A DNA stretch of 64,000 bases from contig JACGCK010000143.1 in NCBI GenBank assembly GCA_014925825.1, positions 51,890 through 115,889 of the forward strand. Reading direction: 5' to 3'. This DNA comes from Pholiota molesta (Eukaryota; Basidiomycota; Agaricomycetes; Agaricales; Strophariaceae). Below, one piece after another: positions 10,233-24,524 of this stretch (the stretch's first letter is position 1; every line of letters begins with the position of its first letter). The position numbers were made by a program, and so were the translations under genes. The notes below the pieces were generated by a model. That model was not told the origin of the DNA, searched no databases, and saw nothing but the letters and a program-made list of their open reading frames with translations.

Positions 10233-11804
10233 ACTTAAAAAATATATGAGGTGCAATTGAATTAATGGAAGTTAGTGCCTACTACATCAGACCAACATAC
10301 ATGATACAGTGGTCTTGGCCAAATCCCTTATGACCTACATATGATTATTGCTGCTGGTGCGAAATTCTGGAAATGTCTGAGAAACCCAAGATAAAACAAC
10401 TAGGCATCAAAAGATCTTGAGTTCTTCACTTCACATCATCTTATTTCCTTATCTCCTATGTTGCTACCAGCAACATACAATAATATTCATAAATTTGAAT
10501 CATTTACCATCCTTGACAAATGTACTTCTTTGTAAACACCACTTAATCCTAAGTTCTAACATCAACCTAATAAAAATAAAGCTCATTTAATTATCATCGG
10601 GAAAATGCTTCTTTCCCAATTATCTTTAATATTAGAATAAAGTCCAGGAATAAGAACAATTATCACACTTCTCCTCGTTATATATCATTATCCATAATGT
10701 GTATAATCCAAGGCCCCGACTAATTTGGCCGCCGAGGTTGAATTCAACTTCTAGCAGTACTATTTGCTCGAGTATAACGACCGTGACTAGCAGTGCTCTT
10801 AAATGTGATATGTGATATGTTTATATTTCTGCTTCGTGTGAATGTCAGTTGGAGTATATGACTAACAGCACTACAAGGTTTGTTCTGACTGCGCGCCCCC
10901 AAATTGTGCAGCAACATTTTGGTGAATTATCAATAATTGTGTCGGAAGATAGTCGGGCGCCGCAGATTATAGAATATTATTGAAAATGATGTAGACGTTC
11001 TCTGCGTGTGATTATATTATTCAAAATCAGGCCAATTGTGTGATAATGTCCCGAAATTAGTGGGCTTTGCTCAATGTTGGTATATTATCTACTAATTGAA
11101 GACAATTCTTTCTAATTATCACAGGAGGATTTTCCTGATGATGATACTAATACTTAATGTTTACAATGTTCGGCCAAAAAATCTGTACATGTTCCTACAT
11201 ACTTGACGCCATAGCCAAACAGCATACTACAGCCAGGTGCTGAGGCGACGCAGTCGACCCTTTATTGTCCAAACGGACGCGATTCAAATACAGCCATGGC
11301 AGAGCTTTCCGTCACCCAGATCAAGGTTCGTTGTCGACGAAGGAAGCCAGATATCAACGAATGTAGTGCAAGTTCAAGTTAAACATTGCTGAGCACGCTG
11401 TCGCCGGTTTGCAGGAATCGGCAACCCCCGCCAAAGCCATGTGCCGGACTTCTTCGAACTGAAGGTTCTTCTTAACGGTTCCCTGCACGTATAACGGTAT
11501 AAGAATTTTGAAAATGACTTTCCTCGGAGTTTCTCTTATCTAACCTCTCTCGTTTCTATACGAAGGCGCCCAATCTCCCTCCGCCCCAAGTTCACCCCAA
11601 AGAGTTAAAGTGTCGGAGACCAAACTATTCAATTCGGCAGGACACGGCCGATCAAATAATTTCGAGTTGAGCCAAGCAAAGATAAAATGACTCTTCTCCC
11701 GACCCTCCTCGAGAGATTTCTTTCTCGCACCGTGAGCGCAAGGCTCATCCACAAACAAATAGCAAAGGCTCGATCTACGGCCCAGTAAAAATCTCAGGCG
11801 AAAC
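10233..11804. other. AT-rich intergenic region upstream of adenylosuccinate synthetase
   Basis: 10,233-11,200 is AT-rich and shows no gene. Around 11,296-11,690 there are coding-like plus-strand pieces: an ATG giving MAELSVTQIK before a GTTCGT donor, then stretches readable as GNPRQSHVPDFFELKVLLNG and, after a plausible intron ending ATACGAAG, QSPSAPSSPQRVKVSETK. I could not join these in one frame, so no gene is called. The rest is the promoter side of the gene at 11,805. Confidence 0.35.
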
Positions 11805-13373
<1,569 letters not shown>

Positions 13374-13672
13374 TTAAATTTGTAAACCTGAAACTGAAGC
13401 GTTATCTGTCATTATTCATCTAGTGTAACTTATACCACTATTTCCGATCTAGGTAACGACTAGACTTGCTAGAATATGTTATGGAAAGGAAAGGAGGTTA
13501 TTATCTTATTTCTATATGTGCTTGCAGGATATTGTTTCTTTCGATGCCATGTTTCGAAACTCGGTCAAGGGGTTTTCGATTGAGAGGAGATTATTATTAA
13601 CAAATAAGCTAAATATCGGAAACTAATATAGGCCAAGTCCGGACTACACGAAAGAGAAAAGCATCTAGATAA

Positions 13673-14628
13673 TTAGTAGGCCACACTAACCTGCTTTCCG
13701 CCGTATTTCTCCCAATTCTTAGTAACAGCCTCGAAGATAAAATGCGCCACATCTTCTCGCGATATCGTCCACCCCCCAACATCGCCCTCAACAGCGCGGT
13801 ACACAGATCCCTCTGCATCTTTCTTCACGTCCGCACGACATTCGCCATCGGTAAGCATCGCAGCTCTCAGGACCATCGCGTCTTTCAACGTGCCGGGGGC
13901 CGGCAGGCCCTCGCGCTTCGTCCAGCCCTCGCCCATGATCTGGGTACTGGGCTCCCCATCGCGGGGGTTCCATGCCCAGCCGGCGGAGTGGAATATAGCG
14001 CGCTCCATGCCCAGCTTGTCTTGCAGAGGGTGGCTGATGAGGTAGCCGTACATGGGCCGGAGGAGGAGCGATGTGTTCTGGCGGGAGGTGCGGGTGACGC
14101 CCGCGGTGGAGAGGGCGATGACCTTGGGGAGAGGGGCGGTTTTGGGCATCTCGCAGAGGAGGTTTAGGAGGCATTGTGTGACGAGGTTGTTTGGGTTGAT
14201 GACGAAGCCTTTCGTGAGGTGGAATTTGGGATTTCCGGCTGCAAAAAATTACACAGAAACGTTATTCAATTTCATGAAGTTGGCGGAACTGAAAGGGACG
14301 TACTGAATCCAACGGTAAATAGTAGAAGGTCCACTGGTTGTTCTTCCGATGCCTTTGTCCAGACTTTGCGTACGTCTTCGACGACGAGGGCATCTCCCTG
14401 GACTAGCTGTGCCTTCTTTGATCGAACATACTTTTGAATGTCTTTGTCGTCATCAAAGAATCCAGGTGACCTTAACAGGAAAGTCACTTTGGATCCGGCA
14501 TCTAAAAGAACCATCGTCAGTCAATAACAACCAAATCGATTTGTGAAAGCGCACTGACTGAGGAACCTAAGCGCTGCATGGTATCCGATGTGTCGAGAAC
14601 CGCCAATGACGAGGATGTTTGATGCCAT
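13673..14628 (-). CDS. NAD(P)-binding Rossmann-fold protein (atypical SDR / NmrA-like)
   Basis: Three minus-strand exons encode about 275 aa. The start MASNILVIGGSRHIGYHAAL carries the N-terminal nucleotide-binding loop in the form GGSRHIG. After intron 1 (GTCAGT...TTTTAG) comes AGSKVTFLLRSPGFFDDD, the second strand with an Arg that favours NADP(H), then the acidic-to-hydrophobic strand VDLLLFTVG. Exon 3 has KVIALSTAGVTRTSRQNTS and a lobe ending EDVAHFIFEAVTKNWEKYGG. A YxxxK catalytic motif of classical short-chain dehydrogenases is not seen, so an NmrA- or NAD(P)-epimerase-like sensor or reductase is more likely. Substrate unknown. A TATA-like box lies about 60 bp upstream. The gene is convergent with adenylosuccinate synthetase. 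Confidence 0.8.
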
Positions 14629-14682
14629 TTGAGATATGAGTAGGTTTCAATTGCCGTATTGTCTGGAGAGATTTGCGCTACC

Positions 14683-14693
14683 CTTATATATAT
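14683..14693 (-). promoter_or_regulatory. TATA-like box of the Rossmann-fold gene
   Basis: The minus strand reads atatatataaggg about 60 bp upstream of the ATG at 14628, a normal position for a TATA box in a fungal promoter. Confidence 0.45.
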
Positions 14694-14703
14694 GCTTGAA
14701 GTC

Positions 14704-17138
14704 TTGTTCTGTATTGACGGAATACCGACGGCGAGTCAGGCATGATAGTAAATTTTAGCTGCCGATGTCAGATCCTAATCGTTCTTGCGACAAGGATGGA
14801 CTATTGAGCGAAATAACCAAACCGCAGCATGGCTGTGCCGCTTTTCAGCAGGTGCCTGGCGACGCTGCGTGCTGATCGACATCATTGACGCCTTATGCGC
14901 AGACATCGACCTCTTTACAGTTGAATGCGGCATATATCTTTAGACGTGGCAGTGTGATTCGAGCGCAAGCGCTATCGTGAGTCAGTGACCAAAGGTTGCC
15001 GGGAAGACGCGTCCCGCGAGACACGTTTATAGCGACGTGGCGCCGATGAAAGTGGAGTACAAATTCATGTACCGACATCTTCCAGGGCTTTTTAAGATAT
15101 CGAGCGCTGAGCGCTGAGAGGTGGGCGCTGAAGTTGCTGCGTAGGATTGGCAACTCGAGGAAAGTGACACGCTGTCTCGACTCTCGACTCTCGACTCTCG
15201 ACGTCAGATAGGTGTTAAGTCGGTCCTTGAATAATTTCAAAATTCAGTTGCAGCGCTCTACTCAAGATCTTCGACGCGTATCCTTCCGTACCACACTCCA
15301 GCTCTAAAATCCTATGTCCTATTTGGAGCTGATCATTTCCTTCATTCCCTCGCCAAAGCGACTTTCCGGTAGGGCTCTAAACAGAAGACACCCGGGTGCC
15401 CGTTCGGAATTTGATGGAGAAAGGTAACGGTGTTCAATTGTTGGGTTTCGGAGGGTGGAACAGTTCCATCCTCCGTTTAGACAACGAAAGAGAGGACAAG
15501 GCTGGATAAGTGGACAAGAAAGAAAAGGCCTTCAACAAGCTGACGCGAAGCTCGCGTGAGGAGATCAGCGTGATCGATCACCCCGGCTAATCTGGATTCT
15601 GATCTCTGCGCTGTCTTGCGTCTCTTTATCAAGTTATCGTGCCCATAAGTTATGCTCACTCGTTGACCGTGCCATACCTTTGCTTTATTGCCTTATTACA
15701 GGAAAGTTTATTTTATTGAAGGATTGCTTAGCACCCACATGCTAGTCTGGCAGTGCTAATTTAGCACGCCTGGATAATTTAACCCTATTTTCGTGTTTTC
15801 ATGGGACTCCGAAAGACTCAAGAGGTAAAGTCGTTAGTAGTGGCACATGCTACTGCGCGATAGCATAGTTATACACGGCTATAATACACCCTATGCTCAC
15901 ATTGTCATTCGGATTTAAAGCACATTGAGAGAACCTTTCATATTCACATGTAGAGATATGGGAAGAGCAGTCACCAGCTTCACTATTCTTGACCCTTGTT
16001 AAACCAACGCTGAAAGTCGACGTTATCGCCGGTATTAAATGCTGACCTCAAGCCATAATTCCGATGATACTGCGAGTTTCTCTTTCCGTCCTAAATCTAC
16101 ACACGCTTCCTGGAAAAGGACGGGTTACGGCAGGTCATGGCTCCCGTAGATAACGTTCTGTTTATTATACCGGACGAGATGGTAGAAATTATATATCCGA
16201 TTAGCCAATTATTGGCATCGGGCACAAAGATAGATTTCCCCCGATCCGCTTTGGCCAGACTCGTGGCCTCTTGAGTCGTCGTTGAAGAAATACCGAATAT
16301 TAAGAGGAGGTGCAATAATTGATCTTTTGACTGCGTTTACGTCGGGAAGCACTTCATCTTCGCTGGAACTGCAAAGGTTGGGAGTGTGGATTTGGGTCCT
16401 GTGAGCATAGGTTTATCTGTGCCCGAACGGACAATATTCGATTTATCTCAGGTTTAATACATGGCAAAGGCACTTTTAGATATCGATGTTGCGCTGAAGG
16501 TAACGGATCTTACTACATCTCCATTCATGTTCAACTGTGAAGAAATTTTAAATAAGATTCTCTCTTAGAAATCCTATGGCAGATTATCTGGACCTGCGTT
16601 TGTGGAGTCCAAGCAGTCCACGCCAGTTTGCTCATTTGAAAACTTGAAATTTCAACTCCAGTGACTAGTCGATCGGCCAGTTGATGGATAGTTTTTAAGT
16701 TGTGCAATTAAGCTCTGACTACATCCAAATTATATTGCACTCGCAGTTATGATGTGTTCGTTGTGTTCTTTAATCTATCAATGTTAGTCTTTTGATTATT
16801 TTTACTGGGTAACTATGACTTTAAATTACTATTTTGTTATTATTGAACGTGCAAGCTAATTTCTAATTCGACTAGTAAACCAGTCGATGAATGACTGAAC
16901 GAATCGACAAGTGGAGGACCACAAAGCTCGAGGGCGTGACTATTTTTATCGTCGGTTACTTCCCCGCACCAACAAAATAGCATATCTGTATGCCGCTAGC
17001 AGCATAATTTTCCCTTGTCATTAATAGCAGTAGGTTTCTCCGTTGACGCGTGTATCGCTTATCACACTAGGTCAAGCAAGAAAACCGCATCAAGTACCGG
17101 GCATCTATCTTACTTACTATAGCATACAATCTTCAATA
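14704..17138. other. Intergenic region, no recognised gene
   Basis: No coding sequence with recognisable features was found. It contains a short 7-bp tandem repeat (15,175-15,202) and GAGCGCTGAGCGCTGAGAGG-type short repeats near 15,100. 15,660-17,100 is AT-rich without distinctive structure. Confidence 0.4.
15175..15202. repeat. 7-bp microsatellite (TCTCGAC, four units)
   Basis: Four successive TCTCGAC units are visible directly. No function is implied. Confidence 0.85.
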
Positions 17139-17495
17139 TTAATATCGTACTATGTATGACGCAAGGTGCGTCGTGATCTTCAAAGATGGTCGGTGTGGAA
17201 CTCGAGAAGGAATCTGGTACTCACCCTTCGCTCCGGCCTCAATGACACCTGATTTCATATCTTCAACCAATGCTAGCTGGCAAAGTCTTATAATTAAAGA
17301 CAGCGACCAAATCAGCATCGTTCGTTCACACAATGATTGGTGAAAGGAGGTCCTGAGTTCGACAGGGGTTTTCCAAGTTCCTTCCATAGGCTGTGTAGCA
17401 TGATGCTTTCTATAAAGTCCTGCGTGCACAACGTGGATATCTCTTATACATAGCGCTGCAGATAGTGCAGATAGTAGGATCCGGGCCATCTGCAA
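17139..17495 (-). CDS. Hypothetical protein, low confidence
   Basis: A minus-strand frame of up to 118 codons starts MQMARILLSALSAALC, hydrophobic like a leader or membrane anchor. A second hydrophobic run, LIWSLSLIIRLCQLALVEDM, lies near residues 60-80. The pattern of two hydrophobic segments split by a Cys-containing loop vaguely resembles the N-terminal part of fungal isoprenylcysteine-methyltransferase-like proteins, but the diagnostic C-terminal region is not found. A donor-like GTGAGT within the frame (near 17,225) suggests that the last part may be intronic. It may be a gene fragment. Confidence 0.25.
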   Translation of the reverse strand: MQMARILLSALSAALCIRDIHVVHAGLYRKHHATQPMEGTWKTPVELRTSFHQSLCERTMLIWSLSLIIRLCQLALVEDMKSGVIEAGAKGEYQIPSRVPHRPSLKITTHLASYIVRY

Positions 17496-17728
17496 GTATG
17501 ATTTATCATTTGATTATTTCAACGGTCCGTCTCACCGATCTGGAAATCTCTCCCTCTTTGAGTAATCAGTGACTGCCGGAGAGTTATGATAGTGGGATTC
17601 TCAGGTAGCACAGGATAAACATTTTTTGTTTTTTTTAAAATTCTCAATAAAGTGGCTTATCAATACGTTCTTGGAGGTACTAGAACTCCAGAAGGCCTAT
17701 ACATTTAGAAGGAACAAAATTCTTCAGA

Positions 17729-18109
17729 CTAGAGTCTAACGATTAGAATGTCAGTAGGATTTCCAGAAGGGATGGCAGCAAACCAGTCGACCTGGTTTGG
17801 AAAAGATTGAACTCCCAAACGAACCAAGATTGGAATGGGTCTCTGATGCTGGAGTGGACCCAGGAGCCAAAATGATTTACAGCGAGAGAATCCCGTGAAT
17901 ACAATGTGGACATCGGCGCGATATGATTGAACAAAGTGTGATACGAAAATATCATGCTTCAGTTGAACTTCCATTGCCGTCGCACCAGGAAGGAAGTGAG
18001 AAAGTATGTATATCCGCGTGTTCGCACCGGTACGACGCGACTTCAGCGAAAGCCTGAATGGCGCCATGCTGGCGTTGATTAATAATTCATCGTAGGTACT
18101 CGGCGACAT
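17729..18109 (-). CDS. Hypothetical protein, low confidence
   Basis: An uninterrupted minus-strand frame of about 126 codons starts MSPSTYDELLINASMAPFRL and ends with ILIVRL. Composition is balanced for a protein, but no domain, signal or splice support is recognised. A longer in-frame start 13 codons upstream exists. It could be a real single-exon gene, an exon of a larger gene with the 17.1-17.5 kb frame, or chance. Confidence 0.3.
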   Translation of the reverse strand: MSPSTYDELLINASMAPFRLSLKSRRTGANTRIYILSHFLPGATAMEVQLKHDIFVSHFVQSYRADVHIVFTGFSRCKSFWLLGPLQHQRPIPILVRLGVQSFPNQVDWFAAIPSGNPTDILIVRL

Positions 18110-18701
18110 GAATGGTATGAAACTTAAGTTAATCAGACAGTAAAGCAAAAAGAGAACAAGGGATAGAAGTCAGTAAAGCGATGGAAAAAGCATAATAATT
18201 GTATAGAAGCCAAATGAAATCATCAGCGTACGATATATATTCAAGCTTCAAGTTGATTTGTTCGATTCCTTCTATGACCTATTACTGAACGAACACTATC
18301 AACGATCACTGGACTTGATCGATCGAATACCTCGAGCCTTTACTAGAGTTTAAGTTGAACTGTTGAAGACACTTCAAAGACGTGGATTGATCAATGGATG
18401 CCCCGGTGGGTGGGCCGGTTTATACAAGCCAACGAAATATTGGCACGGTAGAACACCCGGACCAGTAAAAAGACCAAGATTTAAATGTGCGAAGCAATTC
18501 AGGGACAGGGAAATATGCCAATGAGGCCATGAGCTGAGGCGCTGAAGCCTGAATAGTCCTGACTTTTAATTGATTAATGAAAGCCGATGAGATTAGATTA
18601 CCGGCAACTATTAAACGATTAAATCCCCAAGATTAGATAGCACAAAAATAGGAATTCATGAAAATCATCAAACCACGATAAATAGCCGCTGTCCAAATCA
18701 A

Positions 18702-18709
18702 GTTCGAAG
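18702..18709. repeat. 8-bp target-site duplication, left (GTTCGAAG)
   Basis: GTTCGAAG immediately precedes the hAT terminus TAGTGTTGCC and is repeated immediately after the last terminus at 36,723-36,730. Eight base pairs is the hAT hallmark. No such duplication is present between the internal copies. Confidence 0.9.
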
Positions 18710-19836
18710 TAGTGTTGCCGCGGTCCGGCGTGGTCCGGCGCAAGCCGCGAGCTAGACCGAAAATAAGACCGTATTAGCCGAACCGTTGGTCTTGGCTTGC
18801 CGCGGCCTGATCCGGAAAATTGATTGGCTTACATACGGTCCGGACCGGTTAAGCCAACGGTTTCAACCCATATTGGGTTAATGACCGAGGCCCTCGCAAA
18901 TAATGGCTCGCCTCGCTCCTACTGCGCGTCTCCGTGCTCCTGCTTCACATCGCCACACTGCCAGGCCTTTGACACATGTGGAAGAAGTAAATACACGCAT
19001 CAGATGTGTGTCAGGTTGGATAGGGTGGATTTTTATTGGATGTGTTGGCGCTCAGGCGCTGTTGGAACTTGGTGGACAGCAAAGGTATGCTATCCATTAG
19101 AGTTTAAGCTACCCTGCTCCGCCAACCGCATATCTCTGTCGATAGTACCCTAGGGCCTAGGTGTATATCTAGTAATAAACCGTTTAAAACAAGTTTCAGT
19201 ATTTTTTTTTAAATACTATCATGTCACATATAAGATTTAAGCTTTGGTAGGCATTGTCCCCACCAAATACGTCTAAGATTGCCTGCTGGTAAAGATGCTG
19301 AAGCCAATTCTCTTCGGTTATTCTGTACATAGTATTTATGAAGCCTACCAATTTTAATTGCGTGCGGAAAAACGACTAGAACACAAGAAATGCACGACAA
19401 ATCCATGCACTATGCACGCACTACGGCTTCATGCAAATTTGCAGAGGGAATCGTTTAAAACCCTCTGTTTTTATGCCGCATCTCCACAAAATGCCCCGAC
19501 AAAGCGAGCGCGAGGACAACGATAACGCCAGCGGCCAAGTAAATCGAGGCCGCGGTGGTCGCCGTGGCCGCGCCCGCGGACGAGGAGCGTCGAAGACTAC
19601 CAGAGTGCACGCCAACGGTTCCGCTGAAATCAGCTTCCAAGCGAACAGTGAGTGCGCCATATTTTCAGTTTACTTATTGGTAATAACTTTTGGCGCTTCG
19701 CAGTTATACCAGAAGCCGCGCCTCCTGTTCAAGCGATAAATCATTCGAGGTTGCCTACATTGTCTGAGGAGCCCGCACCACAAGAAGCCACTTGTGTCTG
19801 TCAATCTCATGCATGAATCAGACTAGATTGACGATA

Positions 19837-21655
19837 TAAAAATAGTGCATCCAGCTTCCTAACTGACAGGCACAGCCACTCCACCAAGCTGAGTTTGAAG
19901 ACATTCCACTTTTGGCAGGTGGTCTATGCTGGTCACTGGGGGTGGTGATGGTGATCACTGGAGGCTGTGCACTTGCTCACCATGCTCAACAGTGCCCAGC
20001 ACTGCTCGTCGCTGTTGTCAGGGTCATCCCAAAGTGGAAATACCAAAAATAACATTTTTCCACTATTGGTGGGATTGCAGCTGGGCAGCTGGTCCGCTCT
20101 GTTTGGGGCCCTTTAGGACTATCTTATAGCGATAGATGCGGATTTTGATTCTGAATCCAACCGTGAAAATTTCATATTAATAGCTGCAGCGGTTGACGCG
20201 CTAGACACAAATTACTGATGGCGTAAAATTAGCGCCCACAAAGAATATTGCTTTCCTCCGCAACCGCCCGGTCGTTTTGCATGATCTTAGGTGGTATCTA
20301 GAGGTATTAACCGTGCGCTTCGAACGCGTCCATGATCGTAATTTTACGTCCCTTTCTTGCTCCGTAAAACGCTCCGGATATATTTACGCTCGCACCGCTT
20401 TACCGCCAGCTACGCTTTGAAAATCGGGGCGCATATTATATCATAAAATAGGTTAATATCACACCTTTCCAACGGTACCCTACTCGTTTGTATTGGAACA
20501 TTCTACGCGACGTTATTCACGAAATGGTTGTTTATATATAGCATGGGAACCACAAATCGCCTCAGTGAGCGCTTAGGTGGGTTGCCATCTTCTGAATTTA
20601 TTGAATTTAATGACACGTCGACTTTGGAGATCAGACCCCGGGAAGGTACTGAACCAGATGCTGGGCTGGCATGGATATTGGCTGGCTGGCAGGCATGATT
20701 CTATATTTAGTATTCGGGCCGAGCACGTGTCTGTTGGCTATATGCCCGGTATATGCACCTGGGTTGGCCCGCTCAATATTGGGCGCTTAGGCGCCATAAT
20801 ATACAGAAAGATTCGAAATTTTACACTGATTCCGAATCTAAAATTTTCATATCAATAGCTGCACTCGTTAGGGCGCTAGAAGCGAATTACTGATGGCGCT
20901 TAAAATGTGCCCACAAAAGATGGCTTGTTTCTCATGAATCGGCACTCCGTTTTGCATAATCTAAATTGGAGTGTATAGATATAAAAAAGAGCTTTCCAAC
21001 GCGATACTGATCGTAATTCTCCGTTCTTTCCCTGGCACATAAAACGGCCCGCACTATTCTGCACTCCAGCATTAATAGCATGGGCTAGGCATTGAATATA
21101 AATACGCTACGTTCCCATAAAATAGCTGAATACGAGGTCTTTCGAACGCGTGTATATGCACTTTTATTGAATAACATCCCATAGCTCCAGAAAGGAATTG
21201 ATTGTGCAGTAAATAATGTGGGTACCGCATACCGCGCCAGCGCGTACTTAGGCGCGTTGGAATCGCCTGAATTTACTGGATTTAATGACGCCCTTATTAT
21301 GGAATTCGGAGGCCGGGAAGGTAGTGAACCAGACATGGGGCGGGTATGGATATTGCCTTGCTGGCCGGAATGGTACTATTTTTAGGCCTGCCGTGCTCGG
21401 CATTGCCCAATTCGGGCGTAGAATAGTGGCACCCTCCCCCTCCCCCCAATATTGAAAATTCGATTCCTCTCTCAATTCCTGTTCAATCCCTTCGTTTTTT
21501 TTTGTAATATTCTATATAAATAGAGTACTATACGACTAGGCTATTGATACATTATTATAATGCATGCAGCATGTGTTATTTTGATATCTCTCTATTTTGA
21601 ATGGTACATTGGGGTTTTTCACCGCATTTGGGTTGCGTATTGGCATATATAAAAT
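19837..21655. repeat. Left near-identical arm of the palindrome
   Basis: Mirrors 22,706-24,524 with only scattered substitutions (for example near 19,942, 20,940 and 21,002). The outermost 48 bp and the inner 135 bp of the full inverted repeat are clearly more diverged. Two tandem modules of about 680 bp lie inside (20,149-20,827 and 20,828-21,480). Confidence 0.88.
20149..21480. repeat. Two diverged tandem modules (about 680 bp each) inside the arm
   Basis: Module 1 (20,149-20,827) and module 2 (20,828-21,480) share, in order, GATTCNGAATC, a block reading AATAGCTGCA...GCGCTAGA, AATTACTGATGGCG, GCCCACAAA, CGTTTTGCAT, GATCGTAATT, CGGGAAGGTA(C/G)TGAACCAGA and a following GGCATGGATATTG-like block. 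They are strongly diverged from each other, yet each is near-identical to its mirror image in the other arm (22,881-24,212). Confidence 0.75.
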
Positions 21656-22705
21656 AATAAATAGTTGGGGGTACATACCTAGCACATTTTCTGATAGTTT
21701 AGTACCAATATAAATGCTGACCTACAGGGTTACACACATAAAAGATGGATTGTGGCACTTTCTCCTTGATATACTCATATCTCAGCCAATATTGTCACTA
21801 CGGACAGACCCAAGCGTGTGTTAAAATGGCAACAAGGCACATTAAATATTGACCGATACAGTATTCTGACACATACCAATTACTCCAGTGATCACACCAG
21901 AATGATTAAATACAATAAACCCAGAACAATATTGCCCTGTGAATGTAGTCATGCATCTAAAATTACACGACTTTCGAGGAGTACTCTATAGTATAGCTAG
22001 AATTACCTTGCCAAAATTTAAAAGACCAGTACAAGAATTGCGACCTCTAGATACTAAAACATCACAAAATTCTTCGATTTCTTGAAAATGTCAGTAGATT
22101 CATGCATATCTATATACTGTTACTACTCCAAATATAGTGTAATATGCTTATTATGGCTACTAGACACCAATATCACTTAATATAGGCATTTATAAAAAAG
22201 TTATCCATGAGAGCATATTCTAGACCACTTGGAATGTTTAGATCATAGGGATATCTATGAATCAAGTCATACATAAAAAATGTATGGGTAGGTCGCAACA
22301 TATTTGGCTCTGTAGGGTGCAGTTCTTACTCTCCTTGTCTACATTTTGGATATGCTGGGTGGTATATATTGTAATATACTCACACCGAATACCACAATAT
22401 TCCGAGCATAACTGAATGTGCCAGATGTATATTTCATGTTTTGTGCGAGATTTAATCATTCTGCTGATATAATGAATAGAATGCATTTAGAGAACAAGCG
22501 TCGATTAATAGAGTTGGAAGCAGCATAATTAAGATGTAAATGAGGCTTTAAACATGCTTGTAGCTACAGTATTGGGTGAGATATGAGTACATCAAGCAGA
22601 AGGTACCCCAATCTATCCTTTATGGGTGTAAACCTATAGTAAGGCATTTATATTAGTGTTAAACTACCAGAAACTGTGCTACGTATGTATTCACAACTAT
22701 TTACT

Positions 22706-24524
22706 GTTTTATATATGCCAATACACAACCCAAATGCGGTGAAAAACCCCAATGTACCATTCAAAATAGAGAGATATCAAAATAACACATGCTGCATGCA
22801 TTATAATAATGTATCAATAGCCTAGTCGTATAGTACTCTATTTATATAGAATATTACAAAAAAAAACGAAGGGATTGAACAGGAATTGAGAGAGGAATCG
22901 AATTTTCAATATTGGGGGGAGGGGGAGGGTGCCACTATTCTACGCCCGAATTGGGCAATGCCGAGCACGGCAGGCCTAAAAATAGTACCATTCCGGCCAG
23001 CAAGGCAATATCCATACCCGCCCCATGTCTGGTTCACTACCTTCCCGGCCTCCGAATTCCATAATAAGGGCGTCATTAAATCCAGTAAATTCAGGCGATT
23101 CCAACGCGCCTAAGTACGCGCTGGCGCGGTATGCGGTACCCACATTATTTACTGCACAATCAATTCCTTTCTGGAGCTATGGGATGTTATTCAATAAAAG
23201 TGCATATACACGCGTTCGAAAGACCTCGTATTCAGCTATTTTATGGGAACGTAGCGTATTTATATTCAATGCCTAGCCCATGCTATTAATGCTGGAGTGC
23301 AGAATAGTGCGGGCCGTTTTATGTGCCAGGGAAAGAACGGAGAATTACGATCAGTATCGCATTGGAAAGCTCTTTTTTATATCTATACACTCCAATTTAG
23401 ATTATGCAAAACGGAGCGCCGATTCATGAGAAACAAGCCATCTTTTGTGGGCACATTTTAAGCGCCATCAGTAATTCGCTTCTAGCGCCCTAACGAGTGC
23501 AGCTATTGATATGAAAATTTTAGATTCGGAATCAGTGTAAAATTTCGAATCTTTCTGTATATTATGGCGCCTAAGCGCCCAATATTGAGCGGGCCAACCC
23601 AGGTGCATATACCGGGCATATAGCCAACAGACACGTGCTCGGCCCGAATACTAAATATAGAATCATGCCTGCCAGCCAGCCAATATCCATGCCAGCCCAG
23701 CATCTGGTTCAGTACCTTCCCGGGGTCTGATCTCCAAAGTCGACGTGTCATTAAATTCAATAAATTCAGAAGATGGCAACCCACCTAAGCGCTCACTGAG
23801 GCGATTTGTGGTTCCCATGCTATATATAAACAACCATTTCGTGAATAACGTCGCGTAGAATGTTCCAATACAAACGAGTAGGGTACCGTTGGAAAGGTGT
23901 GATATTAACCTATTTTATGATATAATATGCGCCCCGATTTTCAAAGCGTAGCTGGCGGTAAAGCGGTGCGAGCGTAAATATATCCGGAGCGTTTTACGGA
24001 GCAAGAAAGGGACGTAAAATTACGATCATGGACGCGTTCGAAGCGCACGGTTAATACCTCTAGATACCACCTAAGATCATGCAAAACGACCGGGCGGTTG
24101 CGGAGGAAAGCAATATTCTTTGTGGGCGCTAATTTTACGCCATCAGTAATTTGTGTCTAGCGCGTCAACCGCTGCAGCTATTAATATGAAATTTTCACGG
24201 TTGGATTCAGAATCAAAATCCGCATCTATCGCTATAAGATAGTCCTAAAGGGCCCCAAACAGAGCGGACCAGCTGCCCAGCTGCAATCCCACCAATAGTG
24301 GAAAAATGTTATTTTTGGTATTTCCACTTTGGGATGACCCTGACAACAGCGACGAGCAGTGCTGGGCACTGTTGAGCATGGTGAGCAAGTGCACAGCCTC
24401 CAGTGATCACCATCACCGCCCCCAGTGACCAGCATAGACCACCTGCCAAAAGTGGAATGTCTTCAAACTCAGCTTGGTGGAGTGGCTGTGCTCGTCAGTT
24501 AGGAAGCTGGATGCACTATTTTTA
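22706..24524. repeat. Right near-identical arm of the palindrome
   Basis: Reverse complement of 19,837-21,655. The small number of arm-to-arm differences shows that both arms were truly sequenced rather than mirrored by an assembly fold-back. Confidence 0.88.

Noticed and set aside
18824..19153. 109-codon frame at the 5' end of hAT copies 1 and 2 (again at 28,298)
   Set aside because: It lies in the subterminal and 5' untranslated part of the element, overlaps another open frame, has no motif, and is absent from copy 3. Identity between copies reflects transposon identity, not selection.
19926..24435. Mirrored short frames in the palindrome arms (62-93 codons)
   Set aside because: Each exists twice only because the arms are inverted copies; no transposase or other domain was recognised, and they overlap the diverged modules without keeping frame.
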